From IMG/VR virus record IMGVR_UViG_3300022929_000221, positions 1 through 23,246 of that record: a stretch of DNA of 23,246 bases; one strand, 5' to 3'. Of the stretch, positions 1 to 7,688 are shown piece after piece. The stretch is from a virus. The position numbers and the translations under genes are program-made. The notes under the pieces were generated by a model that did no database searches, was not told where the DNA came from, and was given only the letters and a program-made list of their open reading frames with translations. Position 1 is the first letter of the stretch. Each line of letters opens with the position of its first letter.

Positions 1-983
1 GCAACCAAGAACTTCCTGTTGGAACGACCATGGCTTTGTTAGAACAAGGCACAAGAGTCATGTCCGCAGTTCACAAAAGATTACACTACGCACAGAAAAC
101 AGAATTTAAAATACTGTCTAGATTGTTTGCAGAGTATCTACCACCTGTATATCCATACCAAGTTATAGGCGGAGACCAGCAAATTAAACAAGCAGACTTT
201 GATAACAGAGTAGATGTGATACCTGTGAGTGATCCTAACTTCTTCTCAATGAGCCAACGTATTACACTGGCACAACAAGAGTTACAGTTAGTACAAAGTA
301 ATCCACAAATACACAATATCAAAGAATCATACAGAAGAATGTATCAAGCCTTAGGCACTGAAAATATTGAAGCGTTGTTCGCACCTGATCCGCCCCCACC
401 CGTTCCTATGGATCCAGCAAGCGAAAACAGCGCAGCATTAATGGGTGCACCTCTCATGGCATTCCCTGACCAGGCGCATCAGATACACATAGAGGTGCAC
501 TTATCATTCTTAGAGTCTGGCGCAGGTATGACAAACCCTGCAGCAGTGCCTATGATGGTGTCGCACATATTCCAACACATATCATTAGAAGCACAGAACC
601 AAGCTAATGAACAAATGCCAGATCAACCACAACCGATGCAACAACAAATACCAGCTATGCAGCAAGGAGGAATGATGATGCCACCCCCACCTAACCCTGC
701 AAAAGAAGCTTTGAAGGCACAGTTGGAATTAGAGCTAATGCAAGAGATTATGCCTAGACTCGAAAAAGTCCTATCTACTGATGATGGCGTAGTAGCACTG
801 AAACAACAAGAGCTTGCAATACGTGCAAAAGAAAACGAAGATGATAGAATGATTGCAGAGGAGAGGATCAAACTGGATAAAGCGAAGCTTAAACAGAAAG
901 ACCAATCTGAAGAAGAGAAGTTAAAATCTCAAGAAGACATAGCAGCTATGAAAGTGGCAGCGGATAGAGAGAAGAAAAAATGA
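1..983 (+). CDS. Portal protein, C-terminal part (5' truncated by window edge)
   Basis: The frame is open to the left edge: complete codons from position 3 read NQELPVGTT directly into the ATG at 30, so that ATG is an internal Met and not the start. The portal is the dodecameric ring at one capsid vertex through which DNA is packaged and ejected. The segment around GTTMALLEQGTRVMSAVHKR, the later SDPNFFSMSQRITLAQQELQ stretch and the LGTENIEALF stretch match, from memory, the C-terminal half of P22-type portals. About 100 Pro/Met/Gln-rich residues follow, and then a long charged helix (roughly the last 90 residues, KLKQKDQSEEEKLKSQED) that should form a coiled coil, comparable to the helical barrel of P22 portal. 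It overlaps the next gene by ATGA. Portal identity is strong; the subfamily is inference. Confidence 0.85.
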   Translation, partial: NQELPVGTTMALLEQGTRVMSAVHKRLHYAQKTEFKILSRLFAEYLPPVYPYQVIGGDQQIKQADFDNRVDVIPVSDPNFFSMSQRITLAQQELQLVQSNPQIHNIKESYRRMYQALGTENIEALFAPDPPPPVPMDPASENSAALMGAPLMAFPDQAHQIHIEVHLSFLESGAGMTNPAAVPMMVSHIFQHISLEAQNQANEQMPDQPQPMQQQIPAMQQGGMMMPPPPNPAKEALKAQLELELMQEIMPRLEKVLSTDDGVVALKQQELAIRAKENEDDRMIAEERIKLDKAKLKQKDQSEEEKLKSQEDIAAMKVAADREKKK

Positions 984-2758
984 GACTAGGACTACCATCA
1001 TTAGCTTTTGACAGAGAAGGAATGCCCAAGATAGACCTTGCTGCTCTAGAAAGTAGTCCACAACCTGATCTTACAAAGACTAGCGAAATCAAACCGAGTG
1101 TACCACTACCACCTTGGTGGATGGCACAAGGGTATAACTCAATTAATGAAGCAATCCTGTCAGGTAACTTTACTTTTGATCGTAACTCAATGACTTGGAA
1201 AGTAAAACCAGGAGCAACTACCCCTGCTATGGAACAAGCTGCTGATCTTACGAAATCACCGCTTGGCGCAACAGGTTATGTAGAGCCAAATGTAGCTGTA
1301 GAAGAAGCTATAAAAACCGCAATACCAAGTGGTGTTTCAGGCCAACCTAATGTTTATAACACCCCTGAAGAAATCGCAGAAATAGAGGCTAGACTTGAAG
1401 CAAATAAAGCAGGAGAAATATTTAAACCAGATCCTGTTACAAAAGCTGTAGAAACCGCTACTGGAGGCACTGGAGGATTTGGTAATAAAAAAACTGCTAC
1501 TCAAATGTTTTCTGAGTTAGGTGATCTTACGCCTGAACAGGAAGAACAAAACGATTTTGATCTTGTAGATGTAATTAAACAACTTCAAGTAAAGCAAGGG
1601 CTACGTAATGAAGATGGCACACCAAAGACATCAATGATTGGATCAAACATATCCTCCGATCTAGGACCTTTAGGAACAAGTGGCATTTCCATGATGGAAG
1701 ATGAGCCAATTACTTTAGTCTCTGATGAGTCACCCATGTCACCAAGCTATTCGTCAGAGACCCCTTCTTTTGAGACTATGAAAGAGGCGGTAAAAGCAGC
1801 TTTAGCTGCTACAAAACAACCTGTAGAAAAAGATTTAGTAAGAGACGATCCTGTATCAGGCATTGCTACAGGATATAGCGGTGACGGTTTTGAAGATCAA
1901 CTGGAAGAAGAGCCTTCAAATGTAGATGTTGTTAAAAAAATTATAGACTCTATTGGAACAACGGCTACCGAAGAAAGCGACATTGATAAAGCCGTAGCTG
2001 CTGCTGTAGCTGCTGCAGAAGGAGACAAAACAGTTGTAGAAAAAGAACTGGCGAAATCTGATCCAGTGCAAGCAGCCGTTGACGCAGCCGTGGGCAACGG
2101 TCAACCGACCACGGACGATACTATATTGAACCTGGACGATATGACTGCTACTTCGGGACTTAGAGACGCAATAGATAATGCAGAACGCGAAGAGAGTAAA
2201 AATCCTTTTGGATTTGGTGGAGAAAACTATTATAGCGGTGAAGGTTTTATACCTCCCCCAGAAGGATCTATGAACACCATGGCTATAGTAGATTATTACA
2301 ATCCTTCAACAGGGCAAATTTACAGAACCAATTCAGGAGGCTACACAGCTCCTCCAGGTTGGATTAGCGGAACTAAAGAAGACTACGAAAGCAACAAAGA
2401 ATATTATGACAATATTCTTGCAGGGCAAGGAACCGATACAGGCGGAACAGGCACAGAGACTCAACAACCAGATTTCATGACTCAGCTACAAGAGCTCATA
2501 GCAAGTATGCAAGCTGAGCAAACTGCCGCAGCCGAAGCTGCTGCCGCCGCCGAAGCAGAAAGACAGAAACAAACTGCTGAAATGACACAGAACTACATGG
2601 TTGGGCAACCAGCCGTAGGCTATAACCCGTACGTAAGTGGACAGTACCAAAGTGATCCATACGGTGCTGCTGGCGTACCAGACATGGGAGGTATAACATC
2701 TATACCCGTCCCTACAGCCTACACCCCTAACCCTTATTTAATTGGAGGAACGACATAG
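980..2758 (+). CDS. Low-complexity Ala/Asp/Gly-rich virion-module protein, unknown function
   Basis: Unrecognised 592-residue protein that starts in an ATGA overlap with the portal gene. It has no signal peptide or membrane segment. It contains a diverged repeat centred on a DPV motif at residues 151, 290 and 361 (contexts KPDPVTKAVE, RDDPVSGIAT and KSDPVQAAVD), and the latter two are preceded by Ala-rich helical stretches and a VEK(D/E)L sequence. Residues 500-540 form an Ala/Glu/Gln-rich predicted coiled coil. The C-terminus is Tyr/Pro/Gly-rich. Its place between portal and scaffold suggests a portal-associated, internal or ejected virion protein, but nothing in the sequence proves this. 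The composition (acidic, disordered, repetitive) would also suit an accessory scaffold. Confidence 0.75.
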   Translation: MRLGLPSLAFDREGMPKIDLAALESSPQPDLTKTSEIKPSVPLPPWWMAQGYNSINEAILSGNFTFDRNSMTWKVKPGATTPAMEQAADLTKSPLGATGYVEPNVAVEEAIKTAIPSGVSGQPNVYNTPEEIAEIEARLEANKAGEIFKPDPVTKAVETATGGTGGFGNKKTATQMFSELGDLTPEQEEQNDFDLVDVIKQLQVKQGLRNEDGTPKTSMIGSNISSDLGPLGTSGISMMEDEPITLVSDESPMSPSYSSETPSFETMKEAVKAALAATKQPVEKDLVRDDPVSGIATGYSGDGFEDQLEEEPSNVDVVKKIIDSIGTTATEESDIDKAVAAAVAAAEGDKTVVEKELAKSDPVQAAVDAAVGNGQPTTDDTILNLDDMTATSGLRDAIDNAEREESKNPFGFGGENYYSGEGFIPPPEGSMNTMAIVDYYNPSTGQIYRTNSGGYTAPPGWISGTKEDYESNKEYYDNILAGQGTDTGGTGTETQQPDFMTQLQELIASMQAEQTAAAEAAAAAEAERQKQTAEMTQNYMVGQPAVGYNPYVSGQYQSDPYGAAGVPDMGGITSIPVPTAYTPNPYLIGGTT

Positions 2759-2952
2759 ATTTACTACAATTCGCGACCGCTGCATTGCGCGCCATAGATG
2801 AAAAAGAACAGCAACTTCAACAAATACTCTCAAACGGCGAAACCAAAGATTGGGAGCATTATAAGAATCTTACTGGTCAAATCGAGGCGTTAAACTACGT
2901 TCGCGAAGAAATTCGACAACTAATGAAAAATCAGGAGATATATGATGCCTAA
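2755..2952 (+). CDS. Small helical head-module protein with apparent ATA start
   Basis: A 65-residue reading frame fills what would otherwise be a 186-base gap. It reads IDLLQFATAALRAIDEKEQQ and continues as a charged helix to LMKNQEIYDA. Codon use and amphipathic pattern look like a real gene. A strong SD (GGAGG, 2744-2748) lies six bases before ATA at 2755, and no ATG or GTG is available before ATG 2920, near the C-terminal end. TTG at 2785 has no SD and would cut off a well-formed N-terminus. The ATA overlaps the TAG stop (2756-2758) of the upstream gene. ATA is an allowed but very rare bacterial initiator. Alternatively, a single G-to-A change or sequencing error turned ATGG into ATAG. 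The 3' end overlaps the co-chaperonin start. Function is unknown; likely a small structural or assembly factor. Confidence 0.7.
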   Translation: MDLLQFATAALRAIDEKEQQLQQILSNGETKDWEHYKNLTGQIEALNYVREEIRQLMKNQEIYDA

Positions 2953-3421
2953 TCCAAGCACTTTAGCCATGGAAGAGAAATGGAAAAAAGACGCAGAAGA
3001 AAAGTCTGCTTTAGAAAAAGCCTACCAGTCAGGTAAAAAAGAAAGTGATGCCACTACGCTAGATCCCGATAAACTGGATTCAAAACTACTAGACCAATTG
3101 CCTTCACCAACAGGGTGGAGGATTATGATATTACCGTACAAAGGCCAAGGACAAACCGAAGGAGGCATTGTTCTAACGAGTGAGACTCGTGAAAGACAGC
3201 AAATAGGAACGCTGCTTGGTTATGTACTAAAAGTCGGACCACAAGCGTACGATGGAGAAAGATTTTCTACTGGCCCTTGGTGCAAACCAGGAGACTGGGT
3301 ATTGATTGGAAGATACTCAGGATCAAGGATACAAATCGAGGGCGGAGAAATAAAACTGTTGAATGATGATGAAATTATCGCAACGGTTCCAGACCCAGAA
3401 GCAATTCTGCATCAATTTTAA
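2945..3421 (+). CDS. GroES-like co-chaperonin
   Basis: A GroES-fold domain occupies residues about 56-152: PTGWRIMILPY (first strand), EGGIVLTSE (mobile loop with the GroEL-contacting I-V-L intact), IGTLLGYVLKVGPQAY, CKPGDWVLIGRYSG and a closing DDEIIATV. GroES proteins form a heptameric lid on GroEL. Phage versions such as T4 gp31 redirect host GroEL to fold capsid protein. This one is about 158 residues, some 60 longer than bacterial GroES, because of a charged N-terminal extension of about 50 residues. The ATG at 2945 is seven bases from the SD (GGAG, 2934-2937); the ATG at 2942 is only four bases away and would add one Met. Its position just before scaffold and capsid genes supports a role in capsid folding, which is an inference. 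Confidence 0.85.
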   Translation: MPNPSTLAMEEKWKKDAEEKSALEKAYQSGKKESDATTLDPDKLDSKLLDQLPSPTGWRIMILPYKGQGQTEGGIVLTSETRERQQIGTLLGYVLKVGPQAYDGERFSTGPWCKPGDWVLIGRYSGSRIQIEGGEIKLLNDDEIIATVPDPEAILHQF

Positions 3422-3439
3422 TAACCATGGAGAATGACC

Positions 3440-4396
3440 ATGCCTGAGCATAAACTAAATATGAACGCAGCCGAAGAAACAGTACAGTTAGATGATACTG
3501 GTCCTGAGGTGGATGTTGACATAGACGAAGGTGGAGCTTTACCTATTGATCCGCAACAACCTGAAAAACCTATACTAGGTGACGAAGGAGCTGCGGAAGT
3601 AATACCAGAGCCAGAACCTCAACCCGAAGAAGCGAAAACTGACGATCACGAAGAATACAGTAAAAGTGTAAAGAAACGTATCGATAAGTTAACTGCCAAA
3701 CTAAGGGAAGCCGAACGAAGAGAGCAAGCAGCAACGCAATTTGCAGAAAACGTAAAAAGAGAAAACGAAACATTAACACAACAAAAAACAAATTTAGATA
3801 GTAACTACATCGTAGCTGAGGCCAATAGGATTTCAGCTGAAACCGAAGCAACAAAGAATCTTTTAAGAAAAGCAAACGAAGAAGCAGACATCGATGCACA
3901 GACGAACGCACAACAAAAACTAGCAGCTCTTGCTGTTGAAGCTCAACGTGTACAAGCTTTGAATCAAGAGCGCACTGCAAAAGCAGCGCAAACAAAACAG
4001 GTAACACAAGATATACCAAGAGGACCAGCACCACAGCCTCAAGAATATTCTGAACCAGATCCTAAAGCTCAAGCATGGGCAGAAGAGAATCCTTGGTTCG
4101 GAAATGACAAGGCTATGACCATGACCTCTTTTGCTTTTCACGAAGATTTATTGTCAGAAGGGTTTGACCCAACAAGCGATGAATATTATAGTGAGATAAA
4201 TAACAGGATTCGAAAAGAGTTTCCTCATAAGTTTAACGAAGAAGAAACTCAAACGAGCCAACCCGCTCAGACGGTTGCACCAGCGAAGCGAAGTGCAAAA
4301 CCAGGGCGCAAAACTGTGAGACTCACACCCTCACAGGTTGCAATAGCAAATAAATTGGGTGTGCCTTTAGAAGAGTACGCGAAATATGTTGAATAA
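3440..4396 (+). CDS. Capsid scaffolding protein
   Basis: A 318-residue acidic, Gln/Glu/Ala-rich protein. Its N-terminus (to about residue 65) is disordered and rich in Asp, Glu and Pro. Residues about 70-185 are one long predicted coiled coil (KKRIDKLTAKLREAERREQA, then Gln/Ala/Glu helices). A conserved-looking block WAEENPWFGND...FAFHEDLLSEGFDP follows. The basic C-terminus ends in VRLTPSQVAIANKLGVPLEE, a helix-turn-helix-like tail of the kind scaffolds use to bind coat protein. Order (portal, scaffold, capsid) and composition fit a scaffold. The ATG at 3440 is chosen because the GGAG SD (3429-3432) is seven bases away; the in-frame ATG at 3434 is only one base from it. Confidence 0.78.
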   Translation: MPEHKLNMNAAEETVQLDDTGPEVDVDIDEGGALPIDPQQPEKPILGDEGAAEVIPEPEPQPEEAKTDDHEEYSKSVKKRIDKLTAKLREAERREQAATQFAENVKRENETLTQQKTNLDSNYIVAEANRISAETEATKNLLRKANEEADIDAQTNAQQKLAALAVEAQRVQALNQERTAKAAQTKQVTQDIPRGPAPQPQEYSEPDPKAQAWAEENPWFGNDKAMTMTSFAFHEDLLSEGFDPTSDEYYSEINNRIRKEFPHKFNEEETQTSQPAQTVAPAKRSAKPGRKTVRLTPSQVAIANKLGVPLEEYAKYVE

Positions 4397-4411
4397 CGTG
4401 GAGCAACGTAA

Positions 4412-4903
4412 ATGACTGAAAATAATAAAAAGACTGACGAAAATCGTCAACCACGCGAAGCCCAGACTCGCGAAAAGCAAGTAGCGAGAAAACCATGGGC
4501 TCCCCCATCTGCTTTGGACGCACCTACACCTCCCGAAGGTTATGTTCATCGTTGGGTGAGATTAGAAATCAGAGGACAAGATGATCGTAAGAATGTCATG
4601 TCTAAGATGAGGGAAGGATGGGAACCTGTGAGAGCAGATGAATATCCTGACTTTGAATCTCCGACAATCGATGATGGTAAGTTTGAGGGTGTTATAGGCG
4701 TTGGTGGTTTAATACTATGTAGGATTCCTATTGAAACTGTACAGGAAAGATCTGAATACTTTGCAAATAAAACGCAAAGCCAGATGGATGCTGTAGATAA
4801 CGATATGATGAAAGATGGTACACACCCTAGCATGTCTATAAGTAGACCAGAAAGACAGTCGCGCGTAACAATTGGTGGAACTCAAGGTTCGTCAAACAAC
4901 TAA
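4412..4903 (+). CDS. Conserved head-module protein, unknown function
   Basis: A 163-residue protein with a GTGGAG SD before the ATG. The N-terminus is polar and disordered (about 35 residues). The central part has an ordered region (GYVHRWVRLEIRGQDDRKNV, MREGWEPVRADEYPDF, VIGVGGLILCRIP) followed by a helix (ERSEYFANKTQSQMDAV) and a Ser/Arg-rich tail. The sequence resembles a family I recall beside capsid genes of marine phages, but I cannot attach a function. It lies between scaffold and decoration/capsid genes, so an assembly or minor capsid role is plausible. There are no membrane segments and no catalytic motif is visible. Confidence 0.7.
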   Translation: MTENNKKTDENRQPREAQTREKQVARKPWAPPSALDAPTPPEGYVHRWVRLEIRGQDDRKNVMSKMREGWEPVRADEYPDFESPTIDDGKFEGVIGVGGLILCRIPIETVQERSEYFANKTQSQMDAVDNDMMKDGTHPSMSISRPERQSRVTIGGTQGSSNN

Positions 4904-4943
4904 GAGTTCTTTATATTAATTCTTGTAAATTAGAGAGAAGAAT

Positions 4944-5525
4944 ATGGCAAATGTAGATAAAGCCTTTGGTCTAAGACCTTACAAAGGACTCAATGTCGGT
5001 TCAGCCGTTCAAGAAGCTAATAAATATAACATTAATACCTCTGGATATGGTTCAGACATCTATCAAGGTGACTTAACTATATTCAACGGTGGATACATCG
5101 AAAGAGCTGCAGCTAGTTCTGCAAACTTAGTTGGTGTGTTTTCACATGTTTTTTATACAGCTACTGACGGAACTCCCACTTTTAAGAATTACTATCCAGC
5201 ATCTACAACGGCACTTGGTAGCGGAGACATAGAAGCTTATATCTATGACGATCCTAATCAATTGTTTGTTGTCCAAGCGGATGGTTCTTCAGGCCAAGCA
5301 GCTATCGGCAGAAATGCTGATACTGATGGTATTGGTGGAAGTACAACAACTGGCGTGTCTACTCGCGAGCTCGACTCTAGTTCACTAGCGACAACCGCAG
5401 CACTTCAGCTAAAAGTTGTGGGCGTAGTTCAAGATGAAGTTAACGGAGACCTTACAGCAGATAATGCAAACTTAGTCGTATTGATTAATGAGCATGCTTA
5501 TAAAGGTGCCGTAGCTGGAACATAA
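4944..5525 (+). CDS. Probable capsid decoration/stabilising protein
   Basis: A 193-residue protein starting MANVDKAFGLRPYKGLNVGS, preceded by an AGAGAGAAG SD. It is beta-rich, Gly/Ser/Thr/Asp-rich and lacks Cys and Trp. The FGLRP opening, a central YDDPNQLFVVQADG stretch and a final VVLINEH strand resemble small beta-barrel head decoration proteins encoded just before Mu gpT-type capsid proteins in marine phages. These coat the outer capsid and stabilise it against internal DNA pressure. The role is inferred from position and resemblance. An alternative is another minor head protein. Confidence 0.62.
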   Translation: MANVDKAFGLRPYKGLNVGSAVQEANKYNINTSGYGSDIYQGDLTIFNGGYIERAAASSANLVGVFSHVFYTATDGTPTFKNYYPASTTALGSGDIEAYIYDDPNQLFVVQADGSSGQAAIGRNADTDGIGGSTTTGVSTRELDSSSLATTAALQLKVVGVVQDEVNGDLTADNANLVVLINEHAYKGAVAGT

Positions 5526-5537
5526 GGAGTAAATTAA

Positions 5538-6446
5538 ATGGCAATTTCTAGAGGACAATTAGTCAAAGAATTACTTCCAGGCTTAAACGCATTATTTGGT
5601 CTTGAGTACGACAGATATGAAAACGAACATGAAGAAATTTTTGACGTTGAAAATTCTGATCGTGCTTTTGAAGAAGAAGTAATGCTAACAGGCTTTGACC
5701 AAGCACCCGTTAAATCAGAAGGAGCTGGCGTAGCGTTTGATTCAGCCCAAGAGGCTTTCACGTCACGTTATACCCACGAAACCATAGCTTTAGCGTTTAG
5801 CATCACAGAAGAAGCAGTAGAGGATAATCTATACGACAGACTGTCGGCTAGATACACTCGTGCGCTTGCAAGAAGTATGTCAAACACTAAACAAGTCAAG
5901 GCTGCAGCTGTATTAAACAATGCGTTCAATTCAAGCTTCCCAGGAGGCGATGGAAAAGAACTTTGCGCAACAGATCACCCAACTGTAGGTGGTCCTAACT
6001 TGAGCAATGAACTTTCAACATCTGCTGATCTGAGTGAAACTTCACTTGAACAAGCACTGATTGATATTGCAGCATTCACTGACGAACGTGGTTTGAAAGT
6101 AGCTCTACAAGGAACGAAATTAATCATTCCTAAAGAACTACAATTCGTAGCTGATAGGATATTGGAATCTCCAGGCAGAGTTGCTACGTCTGATAATGAT
6201 ATTAACGCCATGAGAAACATGGGTATGATCCCTGAGGGTTATACAGTTAATCACTATCTGACTGACACCGATGCTTTTTTCATTAAGACTGATGCACCGA
6301 ACGGTTTCAAAATGTTTAACCGTTCACCAATCAGAACTTCAATGGAAGCTGATTTCGATACAGGTAACGTTAGGTATAAAGCTAGAGAAAGATACAGCTT
6401 TGGGTTCTCGGACCCACGTTGCGTCTTTGGTAGCCCAGGAGCGTAA
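5538..6446 (+). CDS. Major capsid protein (Mu gpT-like, HK97 fold)
   Basis: A 302-residue protein preceded by a strong SD (AAGGAG). The sequence is typical of the Mu gpT-like major head subunit: an N-terminal arm with LNALFGLEYDRYENEHEEIF; a FEEEVMLTGF strand; the TSRYTHETIALAFSITEEAV spine region; a DGKELCATDHP segment near residue 140; an AFTDERGLKVAL strand; a long helix with ELQFVADRIL; and a C-terminal YKARERYSFGFSDPRCVFGS. It would assemble into the icosahedral shell around the scaffold. No N-terminal delta domain or protease cleavage site is apparent, consistent with a separate scaffold gene. Hairpins follow the stop, suggesting that a highly expressed transcript partly ends here. Confidence 0.9.
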   Translation: MAISRGQLVKELLPGLNALFGLEYDRYENEHEEIFDVENSDRAFEEEVMLTGFDQAPVKSEGAGVAFDSAQEAFTSRYTHETIALAFSITEEAVEDNLYDRLSARYTRALARSMSNTKQVKAAAVLNNAFNSSFPGGDGKELCATDHPTVGGPNLSNELSTSADLSETSLEQALIDIAAFTDERGLKVALQGTKLIIPKELQFVADRILESPGRVATSDNDINAMRNMGMIPEGYTVNHYLTDTDAFFIKTDAPNGFKMFNRSPIRTSMEADFDTGNVRYKARERYSFGFSDPRCVFGSPGA

Positions 6447-6462
6447 GACTAACTTAGTATAT

Positions 6463-6510
6463 GGAACCCAGCTGGGGGTTTCTTACTCAACCCAGCAACC
6501 TTATCTTTTT
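6463..6510 (+). terminator. Hairpin terminator region after the capsid gene
   Basis: Two alternative stems share the same G-rich arm. The first pairs GGAACCC (6463-6469) with GGGTTTC (6476-6482), loop AGCTGG. The second pairs GCTGGG (6471-6476) with CCCAGC (6491-6496) and is followed by CTTATCTTTTT. The T-tract starts a few bases after the second stem, so the terminator is weak or partial. Its position right after the capsid stop fits a transcript boundary that allows read-through. Confidence 0.45.
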
Positions 6511-6530
6511 CTACACAACCCTATTTTTTT

Positions 6531-6559
6531 CTGATACGATAATCTCATACCGAGATAAT
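6531..6559 (+). promoter_or_regulatory. Possible sigma70-type promoter in the capsid-downstream gap
   Basis: CTGATA (6531-6536, four of six matches to TTGACA), a 17-base spacer and GATAAT (6554-6559, five of six to TATAAT) lie in the 180-base gap 6447-6626, about 70 bases before the next start codon. A second GATAAT copy lies at 6538-6543. The match is moderate in an AT-rich region, so chance is a real alternative. Apart from the hairpins and this site I see nothing else in the gap. Confidence 0.3.
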
Positions 6560-6626
6560 TTGTTATACCAACTGACTCGGCAGACTTACTCCAAGATGGT
6601 GTAACACATTTAGTTAGGAGAAAAAT

Positions 6627-7133
6627 ATGGCTAAATCAACATTTTCAGGACCAGTCAAATCTTTGGCTGGATTTATTTCAGCAGGTAGTTCAGCTTTTGT
6701 TAGCTTAACAGCCGACACTACACTTACAGTAGCAGCACACGCAGGTAAAATTCTTACTTGTAATGATGCAGATGGTAAATTTACTTTACCTTCAATTGTA
6801 GCTACCACTCCAAGCGACTCTACTGATCCAAACCAACTTAATAACATAGGAGCTAGTTTCTTCTTTGTAGTAGAAACTGCAGCTACAGATATGGATATTA
6901 AAACAGATGGAACAGATAAGTTTGTTGGAGGTCTTTACACAGGCGTTAACAATGCAACAGGTAAAACTTTTATATCTGGTGCTACGAATGATGTAATTAC
7001 TATGAATGGAACTACAAAAGGCGGACTTGCTGGCAGTATCGTAAAAGTCACTGCAATGGCTTCTGCGAAGTATGCTGTTGAAGGTATTATTTTAGGTTCA
7101 GGAACTTTAGTTACACCATTTGCTGACGATTAA
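6627..7133 (+). CDS. Putative minor virion structural protein
   Basis: A 168-residue Gly/Ala/Thr-rich, beta-type protein with a TTAGGAG SD. It opens KSTFSGPVKSLAGFIS and contains alternating short strands and turns (SLTADTTLTVAAHAGKIL, GKFTLPSIVATTP, NDVITMNGTTKGG, KYAVEGIILGSGTL). It has neither Cys in a motif nor a catalytic signature. It is the first gene after the capsid transcript boundary and is followed by another small beta protein, so it may be a capsid-surface or head-fibre protein. The SGPVKS...G opening is one I recall from marine phage structural proteins; the exact role is unknown. Confidence 0.65.
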   Translation: MAKSTFSGPVKSLAGFISAGSSAFVSLTADTTLTVAAHAGKILTCNDADGKFTLPSIVATTPSDSTDPNQLNNIGASFFFVVETAATDMDIKTDGTDKFVGGLYTGVNNATGKTFISGATNDVITMNGTTKGGLAGSIVKVTAMASAKYAVEGIILGSGTLVTPFADD

Positions 7134-7145
7134 TCGGAGACTAAT

Positions 7146-7472
7146 ATGAGTTCAGATGTAAAAGCATCCGTTCCTTTAACTAGCTCAGGACAGCTTCAAG
7201 GTTACATTGGAGCATCAGGAGCTGGAACTGCTACTAATTTAGGCTCAGTAAGAATACAGTCTGTACAAGCTCAATCTAGTGCTGCTGATGCACAAATCAT
7301 TATTTATGATGGTACAAGTGCTAGTGGCACTAGGATAATAGCTCAGTTTAAGTTTGGTTCTGCAGCGAACGAATCTTTCGATCACTACATACCAGGCATG
7401 GGCTGTCGTTTTACAGAAGGAGCTTATGTAGCTTTGACTAACTGCGACTTTTTTGTTGCATACTACAATTAA
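7146..7472 (+). CDS. Small beta-rich virion protein
   Basis: A 108-residue protein with a CGGAG SD before ATG. It is predicted almost entirely beta: SVRIQSVQAQ, AQIIIYDGTSASGTRIIAQF, ESFDHYIPGMGCRF and AYVALTNCDFFVAYYN. The IIIYDGTSASGT segment followed by a strand pair resembles a small jelly-roll or Ig-like surface domain. It is probably a head or neck decoration protein, inferred from its position among structural genes. No enzymatic motif is visible. Confidence 0.65.
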   Translation: MSSDVKASVPLTSSGQLQGYIGASGAGTATNLGSVRIQSVQAQSSAADAQIIIYDGTSASGTRIIAQFKFGSAANESFDHYIPGMGCRFTEGAYVALTNCDFFVAYYN

Positions 7473-7481
7473 GGATTAGAT

Positions 7482-7688
7482 ATGTTTAAAAAGACTAAAG
7501 GTTACGCTCAAGGCGGTAAGATGAAAACCAAAGGCATGAAAGCTGGCGGTGTGACTAGCAAAGGCTACAAAGTAGGCGGTAAAGTCGCTGGCGGTCAAAT
7601 GTCAACCAAAGGTTATAGAATGGGCGGTGTAATCGCTATGAATACCAAAGGTAATAAAAAAGGCGGGAAAAAAGGCGGAAAGCCCTAA
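7482..7688 (+). CDS. Gly/Lys-rich repeat mini-protein
   Basis: A 68-residue basic protein with an AAGGA SD. It consists almost wholly of short repeats around KGY/KGM followed by GG: TKGYAQGGKM, TKGMKAGGV, SKGYKVGGKV, TKGYRMGGV, and a KKGGKKGGKP tail. Acidic residues and Trp are absent, so net charge is strongly positive. The function is unknown. Such peptides could bind nucleic acid or the acidic capsid interior, and similar KGG-rich proteins accompany marine phage head genes in my recollection. It abuts the next gene, whose GTG follows the TAA directly. Confidence 0.7.
   Translation: MFKKTKGYAQGGKMKTKGMKAGGVTSKGYKVGGKVAGGQMSTKGYRMGGVIAMNTKGNKKGGKKGGKP

Noticed and set aside
3570-4034. Minus-strand open frame rich in Leu
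   Set aside because: It is the complement of the Gln/Glu-rich scaffold coiled coil, which yields Leu/Cys/Val codons by chance.
4904-4943. TATATT as a -10 box before the decoration gene
   Set aside because: No acceptable -35 at 16-18 bases upstream; AT-rich spacer is a sufficient explanation.
6271-6534. Plus-strand frame overlapping the end of the capsid gene
   Set aside because: It is out of frame with a confident capsid gene, has no SD, and runs into the terminator region.
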